Positions 43,220 to 51,851 of a stretch of 64,000 nucleotides of DNA are shown here, piece after piece. How positions within the stretch are numbered: the stretch's first letter is position 1; each line of letters begins with the position of its first letter. The notes under the pieces are model-generated. The model did no database searches, was not told the origin of the DNA, and saw nothing but the letters and a program-made list of their open reading frames with translations. Source of the DNA: an uncultured Pelagibacteraceae bacterium (GTDB taxonomy: Bacteria > Pseudomonadota > Alphaproteobacteria > Pelagibacterales > Pelagibacteraceae); assembly GCA_902516465.1 (NCBI GenBank), contig CABXZD010000002.1, forward strand, positions 171,001 through 235,000, written 5' to 3'. Made by a program: the position numbers and the translations under genes.

Positions 43220-43303
43220 GGAGGCTAGAGGTGGGTGCTGCTTGAACCCGACCAGATCTTAACGGAAGCAGTCGTAGAGACAGTTATTCAGGTTCTAGTC
43301 TCC
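43220..43303 (+). ncRNA. ffs: Signal recognition particle RNA (4.5S type)
   Basis: The 84-nt RNA has a closing stem GGAG-G-CTAG/CTAG-T-CTCC, the Ffh-binding asymmetric region (ACCAG ... AAGCAG), and an apical stem TCT/GGA closed by a TAAC loop, fitting the URRC class rather than the GNAR (GGAA) tetraloop of E. coli. The conserved GGAAGCAG is present. Position just upstream of dnaX-ybaB-recR is the usual alphaproteobacterial one. RNA ends are approximate. Confidence 0.88.
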
Positions 43304-43315
43304 TAGGGATTATAA

Positions 43316-44977
43316 ATGAACAAAAATTCTAAAGTTTTAGCATTAAAATACAGACCAAAAAACTTTGATGATTTAATTGGACAGGATGTTGTAGCTGAGA
43401 CGATTATTAATTCAATTAAAAATAACAAAGTACCTAATGCTTATTTATTTACTGGGATAAGAGGAGTTGGCAAAACCACTATTGCTAGAATAGTAGCAAA
43501 ATCTTTAAACTGTTCAAATGGAATAGAAAATTTATGTAAGGACAATTTTTGTGAAAATTGTAATGCAATAACTAATTCTAGTCATATAGATGTCTTGGAA
43601 ATGGATGCCGCCAGCAAAACAGGCGTGGATGATGTTAGAGATTTAATTGAATTTTCTAGGTATGGACCAACTTCTGCTAAGTATAAAATATTTATAATAG
43701 ATGAAGTTCATATGCTAAGTAAGCAGGCTTTCAATGCACTACTTAAAACTTTAGAAGAACCACCACAATACGAAAGTGGAGGAGGATTAAAATTTATATT
43801 TGCGACTACTGAAATTAAGAAAATACCGATCACCGTCGTGTCGAGGTGTCAAAGATTTGATTTATCAAGAATTAAATCTACAGAATTATTTGAGTTTATA
43901 AAAAAAATAAAAGATACTGAGAATGGTAAAGTGACTGACGATGCTTTAAAATTAATTGTGAAAATATCTGAGGGCTCAGTCAGGGATGCTTTATCTTTGT
44001 TAGACAGGGGAATGTTGTCAGTTGAGGATTCAGAAGAATTAAATTTGACTAAAGCATTAAAAATCTTCGGATATTTTGACAGATCTCAATTAATTAATTT
44101 ATTTCAATTAATTTTAGAGGGTGAAGAGAATAAAGTTATTGAAATTTACAGGAAAATTTACGACCAAGGCGTAGAACCAAAAATTTTTATAAACGATTTT
44201 TTAGAGTTGATCTATTATTTTAAAAATATAAATTTTTTAACACCAGAGAGCACAAATTTTTCATTAAACGATGAAGAGTTTTCAAAAATTAAAGAGACAT
44301 CTAATAATATAGACAATGAAATATTGATATTGTTTTGGCAATTTACCATTAGAACTCTTGGGGAATTAGATATTGTCTCAAATCAAAATTTATCAATTGA
44401 GATGCTTTTACTCAGACTAATGTATATTAGCTCTTCGAAAATTAATAATCAAAATATTATAAAAAGAGACTCGATAAAATCAGATGAAAAAGAAGGATCT
44501 ACATTAGACTCTAAAAAAGAACCAATTAATCAGATCAAAAATATTTCCCAAGAAAAAAAAAATAAACCTGAGATACAAACAGATATTAAAGCTGAAGAAA
44601 AACTATTAATCGAGTCATTTGAAAAATTGATAGAAGTTTGCACAAATAATAAAGAAATGAAACTTAAATTCGATTTAGAAAAAAATGTAAATCTTGTAAG
44701 TTTTGAGAGAAAAAGAATAGAGATATCCTTCAATGATAATATTGATAAAAATTTTGTAAAAGATCTATCTTTAAAACTTTTTGAGTGGACAGGTCAGAGA
44801 TGGATAATTACATTTAGTAAAACGAAAGGTGCACAATCAGTAAAAGAAAAAGAGCAAAATAGAAAAGATGAACTTCTTGAAAAATCAAAAAATTCAGACA
44901 TATATAAGACTGTTTTAGAAAAATTTCCTGATGCAAATTTAATTGAGACAATTCAAAAAAAAAATGAGGAAGAATAA
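43316..44977 (+). CDS. dnaX: DNA polymerase III subunit gamma/tau
   Basis: This 553-aa clamp-loader subunit opens the sliding clamp and links polymerases at the fork. Domain I/II (about 1-240) shows Walker A GIRGVGKTTIARIVAKSLNC, a zinc module CSNGIENLCKDNFCENC, Walker B FIIDEVHML and sensor 1 FIFATTEIKK. Domain III ends near 375, followed by a Lys/Glu-rich linker (about 380-430) and a tau C-terminal domain (about 435-553). An A10 tract in the linker gives a TAA at once after a 1-nt slip (see finding). It starts 13 nt after the SRP RNA and is followed with no gap by ybaB. Confidence 0.95.
   Translation: MNKNSKVLALKYRPKNFDDLIGQDVVAETIINSIKNNKVPNAYLFTGIRGVGKTTIARIVAKSLNCSNGIENLCKDNFCENCNAITNSSHIDVLEMDAASKTGVDDVRDLIEFSRYGPTSAKYKIFIIDEVHMLSKQAFNALLKTLEEPPQYESGGGLKFIFATTEIKKIPITVVSRCQRFDLSRIKSTELFEFIKKIKDTENGKVTDDALKLIVKISEGSVRDALSLLDRGMLSVEDSEELNLTKALKIFGYFDRSQLINLFQLILEGEENKVIEIYRKIYDQGVEPKIFINDFLELIYYFKNINFLTPESTNFSLNDEEFSKIKETSNNIDNEILILFWQFTIRTLGELDIVSNQNLSIEMLLLRLMYISSSKINNQNIIKRDSIKSDEKEGSTLDSKKEPINQIKNISQEKKNKPEIQTDIKAEEKLLIESFEKLIEVCTNNKEMKLKFDLEKNVNLVSFERKRIEISFNDNIDKNFVKDLSLKLFEWTGQRWIITFSKTKGAQSVKEKEQNRKDELLEKSKNSDIYKTVLEKFPDANLIETIQKKNEEE
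44553..44562 (+). other. A10 homopolymer at the end of the dnaX linker, candidate slippage site
   Basis: Ten consecutive A's in codons 413-416 (GAA AAA AAA AAT). One extra A, or a -1 ribosomal slip, gives an immediate TAA (…AAA TAA), so the product would be about 416 aa. Confidence 0.55.
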
Positions 44978-45295
44978 TTGACTGATTTTAATAAAATTTT
45001 AGACAAAGCAAAAGAGCTTGAGGCTAAAATGAAGCAAAGCCAAGAAAATATTAAAAAAATAAGAGTGGAAGGAGTTTCTGGATCTAACTCGGTAAAAGTG
45101 ACTTTAGATGGAGAGGGTGAAATGCAAAAAATTGAAATTTCAGATGAAATGTTAAAAGAGGACAAAACTATTCTTGAGGATCTAATTGTAGCGGCTCATA
45201 ATAATGCTAAGGCTCAACTTAAAAATAAAACAAATGAGGAAATTTCTAAAGCAACTGGAGGTTTAGGAATTCCAGGATTTAAATGGCCCCTTTAG
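44978..45295 (+). CDS. ybaB: YbaB/EbfC family nucleoid-associated protein
   Basis: This 105-aa protein has an N-terminal coiled helix (FNKILDKAKELEAKMKQSQENIKKIRVEG), a beta-hairpin VKVTLDGEGEMQKIEIS and a C-terminal AHNNAKAQLKNKTNEEISKATGGL, all as in YbaB. Translation starts at TTG (44978), directly after the dnaX TAA. The family binds DNA as a dimer. It sits in the conserved dnaX-ybaB-recR cluster. Confidence 0.95.
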   Translation: MTDFNKILDKAKELEAKMKQSQENIKKIRVEGVSGSNSVKVTLDGEGEMQKIEISDEMLKEDKTILEDLIVAAHNNAKAQLKNKTNEEISKATGGLGIPGFKWPL

Positions 45296-45298
45296 ATA

Positions 45299-45904
45299 AT
45301 GAAAAAGATAGAGGAAATTGAGGATTTAATTAAGCTAATTTCTAAGCTTCCAGGATTAGGTCCGAAATCAGCAAAAAGAATAGTTTTAAAATTGATAAAT
45401 AATAGAAATGAAATTGTTAAGCCAATGGCCAATATATTAGCTAAAGTTTATAAAAATGTTATTAGGTGTAATTTGTGCGGATCTTTAAAATCAAATTTAG
45501 AAGGTTGTATGAATTGTGAACATACAAATGGAAAATTTAATAAAATTTGTGTTGTAGAGGATATTGCAGATCAATGGTCAATAGAAAGCTCAAATATTTT
45601 TCAAGGATATTTCCACATTTTAGGTGGCACTTTATCCTCAGCAGGACAAAGAAAAGAGGATTTATTAATTAACTCTTTAGTAGAAAGAGTGAAAAGAGAT
45701 AAAATTGAAGAAGTAATTTTAGCTACAAGTGCTACTGTCGAAGGTCAAACAACTGCTTACTATATACAGGATAGTCTAAAAAATTCAAAGACAAAGATTA
45801 CAAAACTAGCCCAGGGTCTTCCTGTTGGAGGTGAAATCGAAAGTCTTGATGATGGTACTTTGTTTTCAGCTTTTAAGAATAGATCTAAACTTAATTCTAG
45901 TTAA
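45299..45904 (+). CDS. recR: Recombination mediator RecR
   Basis: This 201-aa protein has the HhH motif LPGLGPKSAKRIVLKL near 17-32, a C4 zinc finger CNLCGSLKSNLEGCMNCEH (four Cys), and a Toprim domain from about 84 (ICVVEDIADQWSIESSNIFQGYFHILGG). It closes the dnaX operon, 3 bp after ybaB, and with RecO helps RecA load at SSB-coated gaps. It converges on glcB with an 8-bp overlap. Confidence 0.96.
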   Translation: MKKIEEIEDLIKLISKLPGLGPKSAKRIVLKLINNRNEIVKPMANILAKVYKNVIRCNLCGSLKSNLEGCMNCEHTNGKFNKICVVEDIADQWSIESSNIFQGYFHILGGTLSSAGQRKEDLLINSLVERVKRDKIEEVILATSATVEGQTTAYYIQDSLKNSKTKITKLAQGLPVGGEIESLDDGTLFSAFKNRSKLNSS

Positions 45905-48050
45905 GTTTTTTTTTTAATCTATTTAGATGCAAAAGGGGTTCAGTATAACCCGATGGTTGATCTTTACCTTTAAAAATTAGATCACACGCAGTTTGAAAAG
46001 CCAGAGAATTTTCATAACCTTCGCTCATTTTTATATATCCTTTATCATTTGAATTTTGTTTATCAACAATTTTTGCCATTTCTCTCATTATTTCCATTAC
46101 TTGAATTTTTGTAGTTATTCCATGATGAATCCAATTTGCAATGTGTTGAGATGAAATTCTCAAAGTAGCACGATCCTCCATGAGTCCAACATTGTTTATG
46201 TCTGGAACTTTTGAACAACCTATACCCTGATCAATCCATCTTACAACGTATCCTAATAGTGTCTGAGCTGAGTTCGATATTTCAGAATTAATTTCATCAA
46301 CTGACCAGTTAGTTCTGTTTGCTATTGGAATGGTTAAAAGATCGTTTAATTTAGCTTTTTCGCGATTTAAAATCTTTTTCTGTTCGTTAAAAATATCTAT
46401 CTCATGATAGTGTAGGGCATGTAAGGAGGCGGCTGTAGGGGAAGGCACCCATGCGCAATTAGCACCAGCTTTTAGATGGTTAATTTTTTCGTTTAACATT
46501 TCTTTCATTTTATCTGGCATTGCCCACATACCTTTACCAATTTGTGCTTTACCAGAGAAACCACATTTTAAACCTATATCTACATTGTTATTTTCGTAAG
46601 CTGAAATCCATTTTGACTTTTTCATATCTCCTTTTTTAATCATTGGCCCAGCTTCCATTGAAGTATGCATCTCATCTCCCGTTCTATCTAAAAAACCGGT
46701 ATTAATAAAAAAAACTCTATTTTTCAAAGTTCTTATACATTCTTTTAAATTTGCTGAAGTTCTTCTTTCTTCATCCATAATTCCAATTTTGCATGTATAT
46801 TTTTTTAAATCGAAGAGCTCCTCAACCTTTGAAAAAATTAAATCTGTAAATTCAGTTTCTTCTGGACCATGCATTTTAGGTTTCACAATATAGATAGATC
46901 CCTTCTTGGAATTTCTTTTTTTTTTTAAGTCGTGAAGTGCCGCTGCAGTTGTGAAAAATGCATCCATAATTCCCTCAGGTACTTCGCTTCCATCTTTTAA
47001 AATAATTGAGGGATTTGTCATTAGGTGGCCTACGTTTCTAATTAGTAAAAGACTTCTACCATGCAATTTTAAATTTTTACCATCTCTAGAGATATAACTT
47101 CTATCTGGATTTAATTTTCTTTCTAGATTTTTACCATTTTTCTCAAATTGAACTTTTAAATCACCTTTCATTAATCCGAGCCAGTTTCTGTAGCACACAA
47201 CTTTATCTTCAGAATCAACTGCAGCTACACTGTCTTCATTATCACAAATTGTTGATACAGCTGACTCTGCGATCACATCACTTATTCCTGCTATATCGTG
47301 AGCAGCACTAAAAGCTCTCGGATTTATTATTATTTCAAAATGAAGATTATTATTTTTAAGAATTACTGCACTAGGTTTGTTTGCATCTCCACGATAACCT
47401 ACAAATTTATTCATATCTTTTAGTTTATATTCATAATCATCTTTTAAAATAATTAAGTCTTTATTTACAATTTTTAAGCCAGCAATATTTTTCCAACTTG
47501 TTCCTTCGACAGGAATATATTTATCAAAAAATTCTCTTACATATTTTATAACTTCTTGTCCTCTTAGAGGATCATATCTTTCACTACCACCTTCATCTGA
47601 CTCAATTATGTTAGTTCCGTACAAACTATCATATAAACTTACCCATCTCGCATTAGCAGCATTTAGAGAGTATCTTGCATTCATAATTGGTACCACTAAT
47701 TGTGGCCCTGCAATTTGGGCAATTTCTTCATCAACATCTTTGGTTTCAATTTTAAAATCCTCTCCCTCATCCGTTAAGTAGTTTATGTTTTTTAAAAATT
47801 TTTTATATTCCTCAATTTTAATTTCTGCTCCTTTATTTTTAATATGCCAATTATCAATTTTTGTTTGTAAATCTTTTCTTATTTTTATTAAATTTTTATT
47901 TTTTTCAGCTAAATCATGAATTACACTATCAAATCCCGACCAGAATTTTTCGGGGGTAATATTTAAATCTTCCAATAATTCATCCCTTACAAAAGATACT
48001 AAATTTTCTGCAACTTTTAACGTATTTATAGTTGTATATTTAATTTGCAT
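45897..48050 (-). CDS. glcB: Malate synthase G
   Basis: This 717-aa enzyme condenses glyoxylate with acetyl-CoA to malate. The fold is recognisable: GTSWKNIAGLKIVN, FLDRTGDEMHTSMEAGPMIKKGDMKKSKWISAYE with the GxRRxxExxxx-like active site, and the metal/acid residues in GIMDEERRTSANLKECI. The C-terminal plug carries VVRWIDQGIGCSKVPDINNVGLMEDRATLRISSQHIANWIHHG, including the catalytic Asp. In SAR11 this enzyme has been reported under a glycine riboswitch; none is visible here (see finding). It is divergent from accA. Confidence 0.95.
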   Translation of the reverse strand: MQIKYTTINTLKVAENLVSFVRDELLEDLNITPEKFWSGFDSVIHDLAEKNKNLIKIRKDLQTKIDNWHIKNKGAEIKIEEYKKFLKNINYLTDEGEDFKIETKDVDEEIAQIAGPQLVVPIMNARYSLNAANARWVSLYDSLYGTNIIESDEGGSERYDPLRGQEVIKYVREFFDKYIPVEGTSWKNIAGLKIVNKDLIILKDDYEYKLKDMNKFVGYRGDANKPSAVILKNNNLHFEIIINPRAFSAAHDIAGISDVIAESAVSTICDNEDSVAAVDSEDKVVCYRNWLGLMKGDLKVQFEKNGKNLERKLNPDRSYISRDGKNLKLHGRSLLLIRNVGHLMTNPSIILKDGSEVPEGIMDAFFTTAAALHDLKKKRNSKKGSIYIVKPKMHGPEETEFTDLIFSKVEELFDLKKYTCKIGIMDEERRTSANLKECIRTLKNRVFFINTGFLDRTGDEMHTSMEAGPMIKKGDMKKSKWISAYENNNVDIGLKCGFSGKAQIGKGMWAMPDKMKEMLNEKINHLKAGANCAWVPSPTAASLHALHYHEIDIFNEQKKILNREKAKLNDLLTIPIANRTNWSVDEINSEISNSAQTLLGYVVRWIDQGIGCSKVPDINNVGLMEDRATLRISSQHIANWIHHGITTKIQVMEIMREMAKIVDKQNSNDKGYIKMSEGYENSLAFQTACDLIFKGKDQPSGYTEPLLHLNRLKKKLN

Positions 48051-48056
48051 TTGCTT

Positions 48057-48085
48057 TATCTAAAACTCTAGCATATTGAAGTCAA
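48057..48085 (-). promoter_or_regulatory. Putative glcB promoter
   Basis: On the minus strand TTGACT, a 17-nt spacer, TAGATA. The start would fall about at the glcB ATG, so a leaderless or near-leaderless mRNA is possible. The -10 match is weak (3/6). Confidence 0.4.
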
Positions 48086-48100
48086 ATAGTTAATAGTAGC

Positions 48101-48120
48101 AATGACATTTTATTGTCATT
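48101..48120. promoter_or_regulatory. Perfect dyad between glcB and accA promoters
   Basis: AATGACA-N6-TGTCATT, with 7-bp arms. It overlaps the candidate accA -35 (TTGTCA, 48113-48118) and lies 16 bp upstream of the glcB -35. A T-run follows on the + strand. Operator is the favoured reading; a terminator has no gene to end on that strand. Confidence 0.5.
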
Positions 48121-48148
48121 TTTTTAACTATGTAATAATTTATTTTAA

Positions 48149-48265
48149 ATGAAAAACTATTTAAATTTTGAGTCTGAAATAAAAGATTTAGAAACTGAAA
48201 TAGACAAACTCAAAGATCCATTTAATCAAGAGGGAATATCAGAAGTTGATACCCAAAAATTTTAA
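48149..48265 (+). CDS. accA: AccA N-terminal segment, separate reading frame
   Basis: This 38-aa ORF, below the track cutoff, reads MKNYLNFESEIKDLETEIDKL...GISEVDTQKF then TAA. That is the N-terminus of AccA (compare the family start NFLDFEQPIAELEAKIDSL). The rest of AccA starts 2 nt later in the -1 frame at 48268. The junction runs CCCAAAAATTTTAAAG. Either AccA is made as two chains, is joined by a frameshift, or the assembly has a homopolymer error here. Confidence 0.8.
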   Translation: MKNYLNFESEIKDLETEIDKLKDPFNQEGISEVDTQKF

Positions 48266-48267
48266 AG

Positions 48268-49245
48268 ATGCAAAATGAATTAGATCAAAAATTAAAGTCG
48301 ATATATTCCAAATTAGATCCTTGGCAAACAACCTTAGTTGCAAGACATGAGGATAGACCTAAATCAAAATTTTTTATTGATGGATTATTTGAAGATTTTA
48401 TATCATTATCAGGTGATAGAAACTACGGTGAGGATAAATCAGTCATAGCGGGTTTTGCTAGATTTAATAATCAATCAATTTTAGTAATTGGCCAAGAAAA
48501 AGGGGAAGATTTAGAAAGTAGAATAGATCGTAACTTTGGAATGATGAGACCTGAGGGATATAGGAAAACTATTCGATTAATGAAAATTGCAGATAAGTTC
48601 AATATTCCTGTAATTTCATTTATTGACACCCCAGGAGCTTACCCAGGGGTTGGAGCAGAGGAAAGAGGTCAAGCTGAGGCAATAGCTAAGTCTATTGAAT
48701 GTTGCATGCAATTAAAAGTTCCAACTTTAGCTATTATAATTGGAGAGGGTGGATCAGGAGGAGCGATTGCTTTAGCATCTTCTAGTAAAGTTTTAATGTT
48801 CGAAAACGCAATTTATTCAGTTATATCCCCTGAGGGTTGCGCTACTATCTTATGGAGAGATCCAAAAAAGATGTTAGATGCCGCTAAAGCAATGAAGCTA
48901 TCTGCAAAAGACTTATTAGAAATTAAAATTATTGATGAAATTATTAAAGAACCAATTGGTGGAGCTCATAGGGATAGAAATATAGTTTTGAGTAATTTAA
49001 AAAATTCAATTATTAAAAATTTAAATCATTTTAAAACAATGAGTCCCCAAGAAATTTTAAATGAAAGAAAAAACAAGTTTTTAAGAATTGGAAGAGACAA
49101 AGGGTTTATAAATAACTTAAATGATTTAAGTTCATTAGAGTCAAAAACAAACCGTATAGATAAGATTTTTAAATCTAAGTCTTCTTATATAGCTTTAATA
49201 ATTTTGTTTTTAATAATATTAATTTCACTAATAATTATTTTATAA
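48268..49245 (+). CDS. accA: Acetyl-CoA carboxylase carboxyltransferase subunit alpha (main part)
   Basis: This 325-aa ORF holds the AccA catalytic core: DPWQTTLVARHEDRPKSKFF, NFGMMRPEGYRKTIRLM, FIDTPGAYPGVGAEERGQAEAIA, IGEGGSGGAIALA, VISPEGCATILWRDPKKM and IIKEPIGGAHRDR. It lacks the N-terminal helix, which is coded by the preceding 38-aa ORF in another frame. The last 23 residues (YIALIILFLIILISLIIIL) form a hydrophobic segment not expected of AccA. It works with AccD. It converges on secA with a 6-bp overlap. Confidence 0.92.
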   Translation: MQNELDQKLKSIYSKLDPWQTTLVARHEDRPKSKFFIDGLFEDFISLSGDRNYGEDKSVIAGFARFNNQSILVIGQEKGEDLESRIDRNFGMMRPEGYRKTIRLMKIADKFNIPVISFIDTPGAYPGVGAEERGQAEAIAKSIECCMQLKVPTLAIIIGEGGSGGAIALASSSKVLMFENAIYSVISPEGCATILWRDPKKMLDAAKAMKLSAKDLLEIKIIDEIIKEPIGGAHRDRNIVLSNLKNSIIKNLNHFKTMSPQEILNERKNKFLRIGRDKGFINNLNDLSSLESKTNRIDKIFKSKSSYIALIILFLIILISLIIIL

Positions 49246-51786
49246 AGCCCCACAACATCGTTTATACTTTTTTCCAGATCCACAAAAACAGGGTTCATTT
49301 CTGCTCATTTTCTTGCCAATATACTTTGGATCTATTTTTACTGGCTTAATATCCCTTGTTTTTTCTTTTGGTGCTTCTACTACTTTTAGATTCAATAACA
49401 ATGTTATAAAATCGAATTTTAATTTGTTTAATAAGTTTTCAAATAAACTAAAAGCTTCTTTTTTATACTCTACCAGAGGGTCTCTTTGTCCATAAGACCT
49501 TAATCCGATTACTTGTCTCAATTGTTCTAAATATTGTATGTGAGATTTCCAGTTCATATCAATAGTTTGTAAAAAAATTCTTTTTTCAATTTCTTTTGAT
49601 TGGTTTTCACCCAATAGTTTTATTCTTTCATTTCGTGACTCATTAAATTTTTCAATTATTTTTTCTTTAAATTGATTGTTATCTAATGAAATGAGACCCT
49701 CAAAATCTGCTTCAAAAAAGTTTTTTCCTAAAATAGATTTTAGTTTAATATCAAAATTATTATTTTTGGGATTTGATAATTTAATATTCTTAAGTTCAAT
49801 TAATTCATCAATTATTTCCACTAAAAAGTCCTCAGAATACTTGAATATTTCCTCATTATTCATAGCATTTTTCCTCTGAGAAAAAATTACATGTCTCTGG
49901 TCATTTAAAACATTATCAAATTTTATTAAAGTTTTTCTAATATCAAAATTTCTTGCTTCAACTTTTTGTTGAGCTCTTTCCAAAGCTTTATTTATCCATG
50001 GATGATCAATACTCTCACCATCTTTAAGGCCTAATTTTTGTAACATACTGTTCATTGACTCAGACCCAAATATTCTCATTAAGTCGTCTTCAAGACTGAC
50101 ATAGAAAATTGAACATCCTTGATCACCTTGTCGTCCAGCTCTTCCTCTTGCTTGGTTATCAACTCTTCTGGACTCCATCCTTTCGGTACCTATTACAAAT
50201 AGCCCACCCAAAGATTTTACTTTATCTTTATTGATTATGATCTCCTTATTAGAAATGAAATCTTTTTTTCCTCCAAGTTGAATATCAACACCTCTTCCAG
50301 ATATACTTGTTGTAATAATTACAGATTTTTCTTTTCCAGCGTTTGCAATAATTTCAGCTTCATTTTCATGATTTTTGGCATTTAAAACTAAATGCTTGAT
50401 ATTTTTTTTTTTTAAAAGATTTGAATAAATTTCAGACTTATTAACGCTGGATGTAAAAATTAATAATGGTTGACCTATTTTATGACGTTCTAAAATTTTT
50501 AAAATTATAGCATTATTTTTTTCGTTTTCAGTTCTAAAAATTTGATCATTAAAATCTTCTCGAATCATTTTTTTGTTTGTAGGGACTACAACTACTGGTA
50601 AATTATAAATCTCAAAAAATTCTGTAGATTCAGTTAAAGCAGTTCCGGTACAACCACAAATTTTTTTGTAAAGTTTGAAATAATTTTGATATGTTATTGA
50701 TGCCAATGTCTGATTTTCAACTTGCACCTCAATCTTTTCTTTAGCCTCCAAAGCTTGATGAAGTCCATCTCCGAACCTCCTTCCTTCAAGAATTCTTCCA
50801 GTAAGCTCATCTATAATTTTTAATGTATCATTTTGAATAATATAATCCCTACCTTTTTGGAATAAATGATTAGCTCTAAGAGCTTGATTTACATGATGAA
50901 CTAGGCTTAAGTTCTCTGGGTCGTAAAAATTATTATTTTTGAGTATACCAGCATTTGAGAAAATTTTTTCAACATTGTTTATACCTTCATTAGTTAAAAG
51001 AACATTTTTATCTTTTTCATCTATTTCATAATCTTTTTTTTTTAAATTTTTTATCAAACTATCAATAGCAAGATATTGATTTGTCTTTTCCTCTGCAGCT
51101 CCAGAAATAACTAATGGAGTACGCGCTTCATCTATCAAACAAGAGTCAATTTCATCTACTATAGAAAAAAAATGTTCCCTCTGAACCATTTCCTCTTGAG
51201 AGTATTTCATATTATCTCTAAGATAATCAAACCCAAGTTCACTGTTAGTGGCATAAGTAATATCACAGTTATAATTTTTTTTTCTTTCGACATCACTTTG
51301 ATCATTATTGATAAAACCCGATGTAAGACCTAAGAAATTATATATTACACCCATGTCTTGAGAGTCCCTTTTCGCTAAATAGTCGTTTACTGTAACAATG
51401 TGCACTCCTTTTTCATGAAGAGCGTTTAGGTATGCTGCTAGAGTTATTGTCAATGTTTTACCTTCGCCGGTTCTCATCTCAGCAATTTTTGCCTCATGCA
51501 GAACAATTCCACCTATCAACTGAACATCAAAATGACGTTCACTCCTGGTTCTTGCTGATGCCTCTCTTACTAATGCAAAAGCCTCTGGAAGAATTTCATC
51601 TAAAGATTTTCCAGTCTTTATTTTTTTCTTAAGCTCAAGGGTTTTTTTCGGAAAATCCTCATTTTCAATTTTCTTAATTATTTCCTCCAAAGAATTAATT
51701 TTTTTCACAATTTTATCTATTCGCTCCAACTCTCTTTGATTGGTAGATTTAATGAATTTTGAGATAAAGCTTAAAGGATTTATCAT
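49240..51786 (-). CDS. secA: Preprotein translocase ATPase SecA
   Basis: This 848-aa motor drives post-translational export through SecYEG. The Walker A region (MRTGEGKTLTITLAAYLNALH), Walker B (IVDEIDSCLIDEARTPLVIS), TGTALTESTEF, GRGVDIQLGG, ERMESRRVDNQARGRAGRQGD and the C-terminal zinc motif CFCGSGKKYKRCCG are in order. The zinc motif indicates SecB-dependent targeting. It is 66 bp from the divergent argJ. Confidence 0.97.
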   Translation of the reverse strand: MINPLSFISKFIKSTNQRELERIDKIVKKINSLEEIIKKIENEDFPKKTLELKKKIKTGKSLDEILPEAFALVREASARTRSERHFDVQLIGGIVLHEAKIAEMRTGEGKTLTITLAAYLNALHEKGVHIVTVNDYLAKRDSQDMGVIYNFLGLTSGFINNDQSDVERKKNYNCDITYATNSELGFDYLRDNMKYSQEEMVQREHFFSIVDEIDSCLIDEARTPLVISGAAEEKTNQYLAIDSLIKNLKKKDYEIDEKDKNVLLTNEGINNVEKIFSNAGILKNNNFYDPENLSLVHHVNQALRANHLFQKGRDYIIQNDTLKIIDELTGRILEGRRFGDGLHQALEAKEKIEVQVENQTLASITYQNYFKLYKKICGCTGTALTESTEFFEIYNLPVVVVPTNKKMIREDFNDQIFRTENEKNNAIILKILERHKIGQPLLIFTSSVNKSEIYSNLLKKKNIKHLVLNAKNHENEAEIIANAGKEKSVIITTSISGRGVDIQLGGKKDFISNKEIIINKDKVKSLGGLFVIGTERMESRRVDNQARGRAGRQGDQGCSIFYVSLEDDLMRIFGSESMNSMLQKLGLKDGESIDHPWINKALERAQQKVEARNFDIRKTLIKFDNVLNDQRHVIFSQRKNAMNNEEIFKYSEDFLVEIIDELIELKNIKLSNPKNNNFDIKLKSILGKNFFEADFEGLISLDNNQFKEKIIEKFNESRNERIKLLGENQSKEIEKRIFLQTIDMNWKSHIQYLEQLRQVIGLRSYGQRDPLVEYKKEAFSLFENLLNKLKFDFITLLLNLKVVEAPKEKTRDIKPVKIDPKYIGKKMSRNEPCFCGSGKKYKRCCGAL

Positions 51787-51851
51787 TAGTTTTTGATATA
51801 TTATTTACTTATAACCTTTAATATAATTATTAAATAACTATTTTAAACACT

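Noticed and set aside
44940-44965. A10 run at the 3' end of dnaX as the frameshift site
   Set aside because: A slip there changes only the last few residues; the tract in the linker is the meaningful one.
48101-48127. AATGACA dyad plus T-run as an intrinsic terminator
   Set aside because: No + strand gene ends upstream (glcB is on the opposite strand), so an operator is more plausible.
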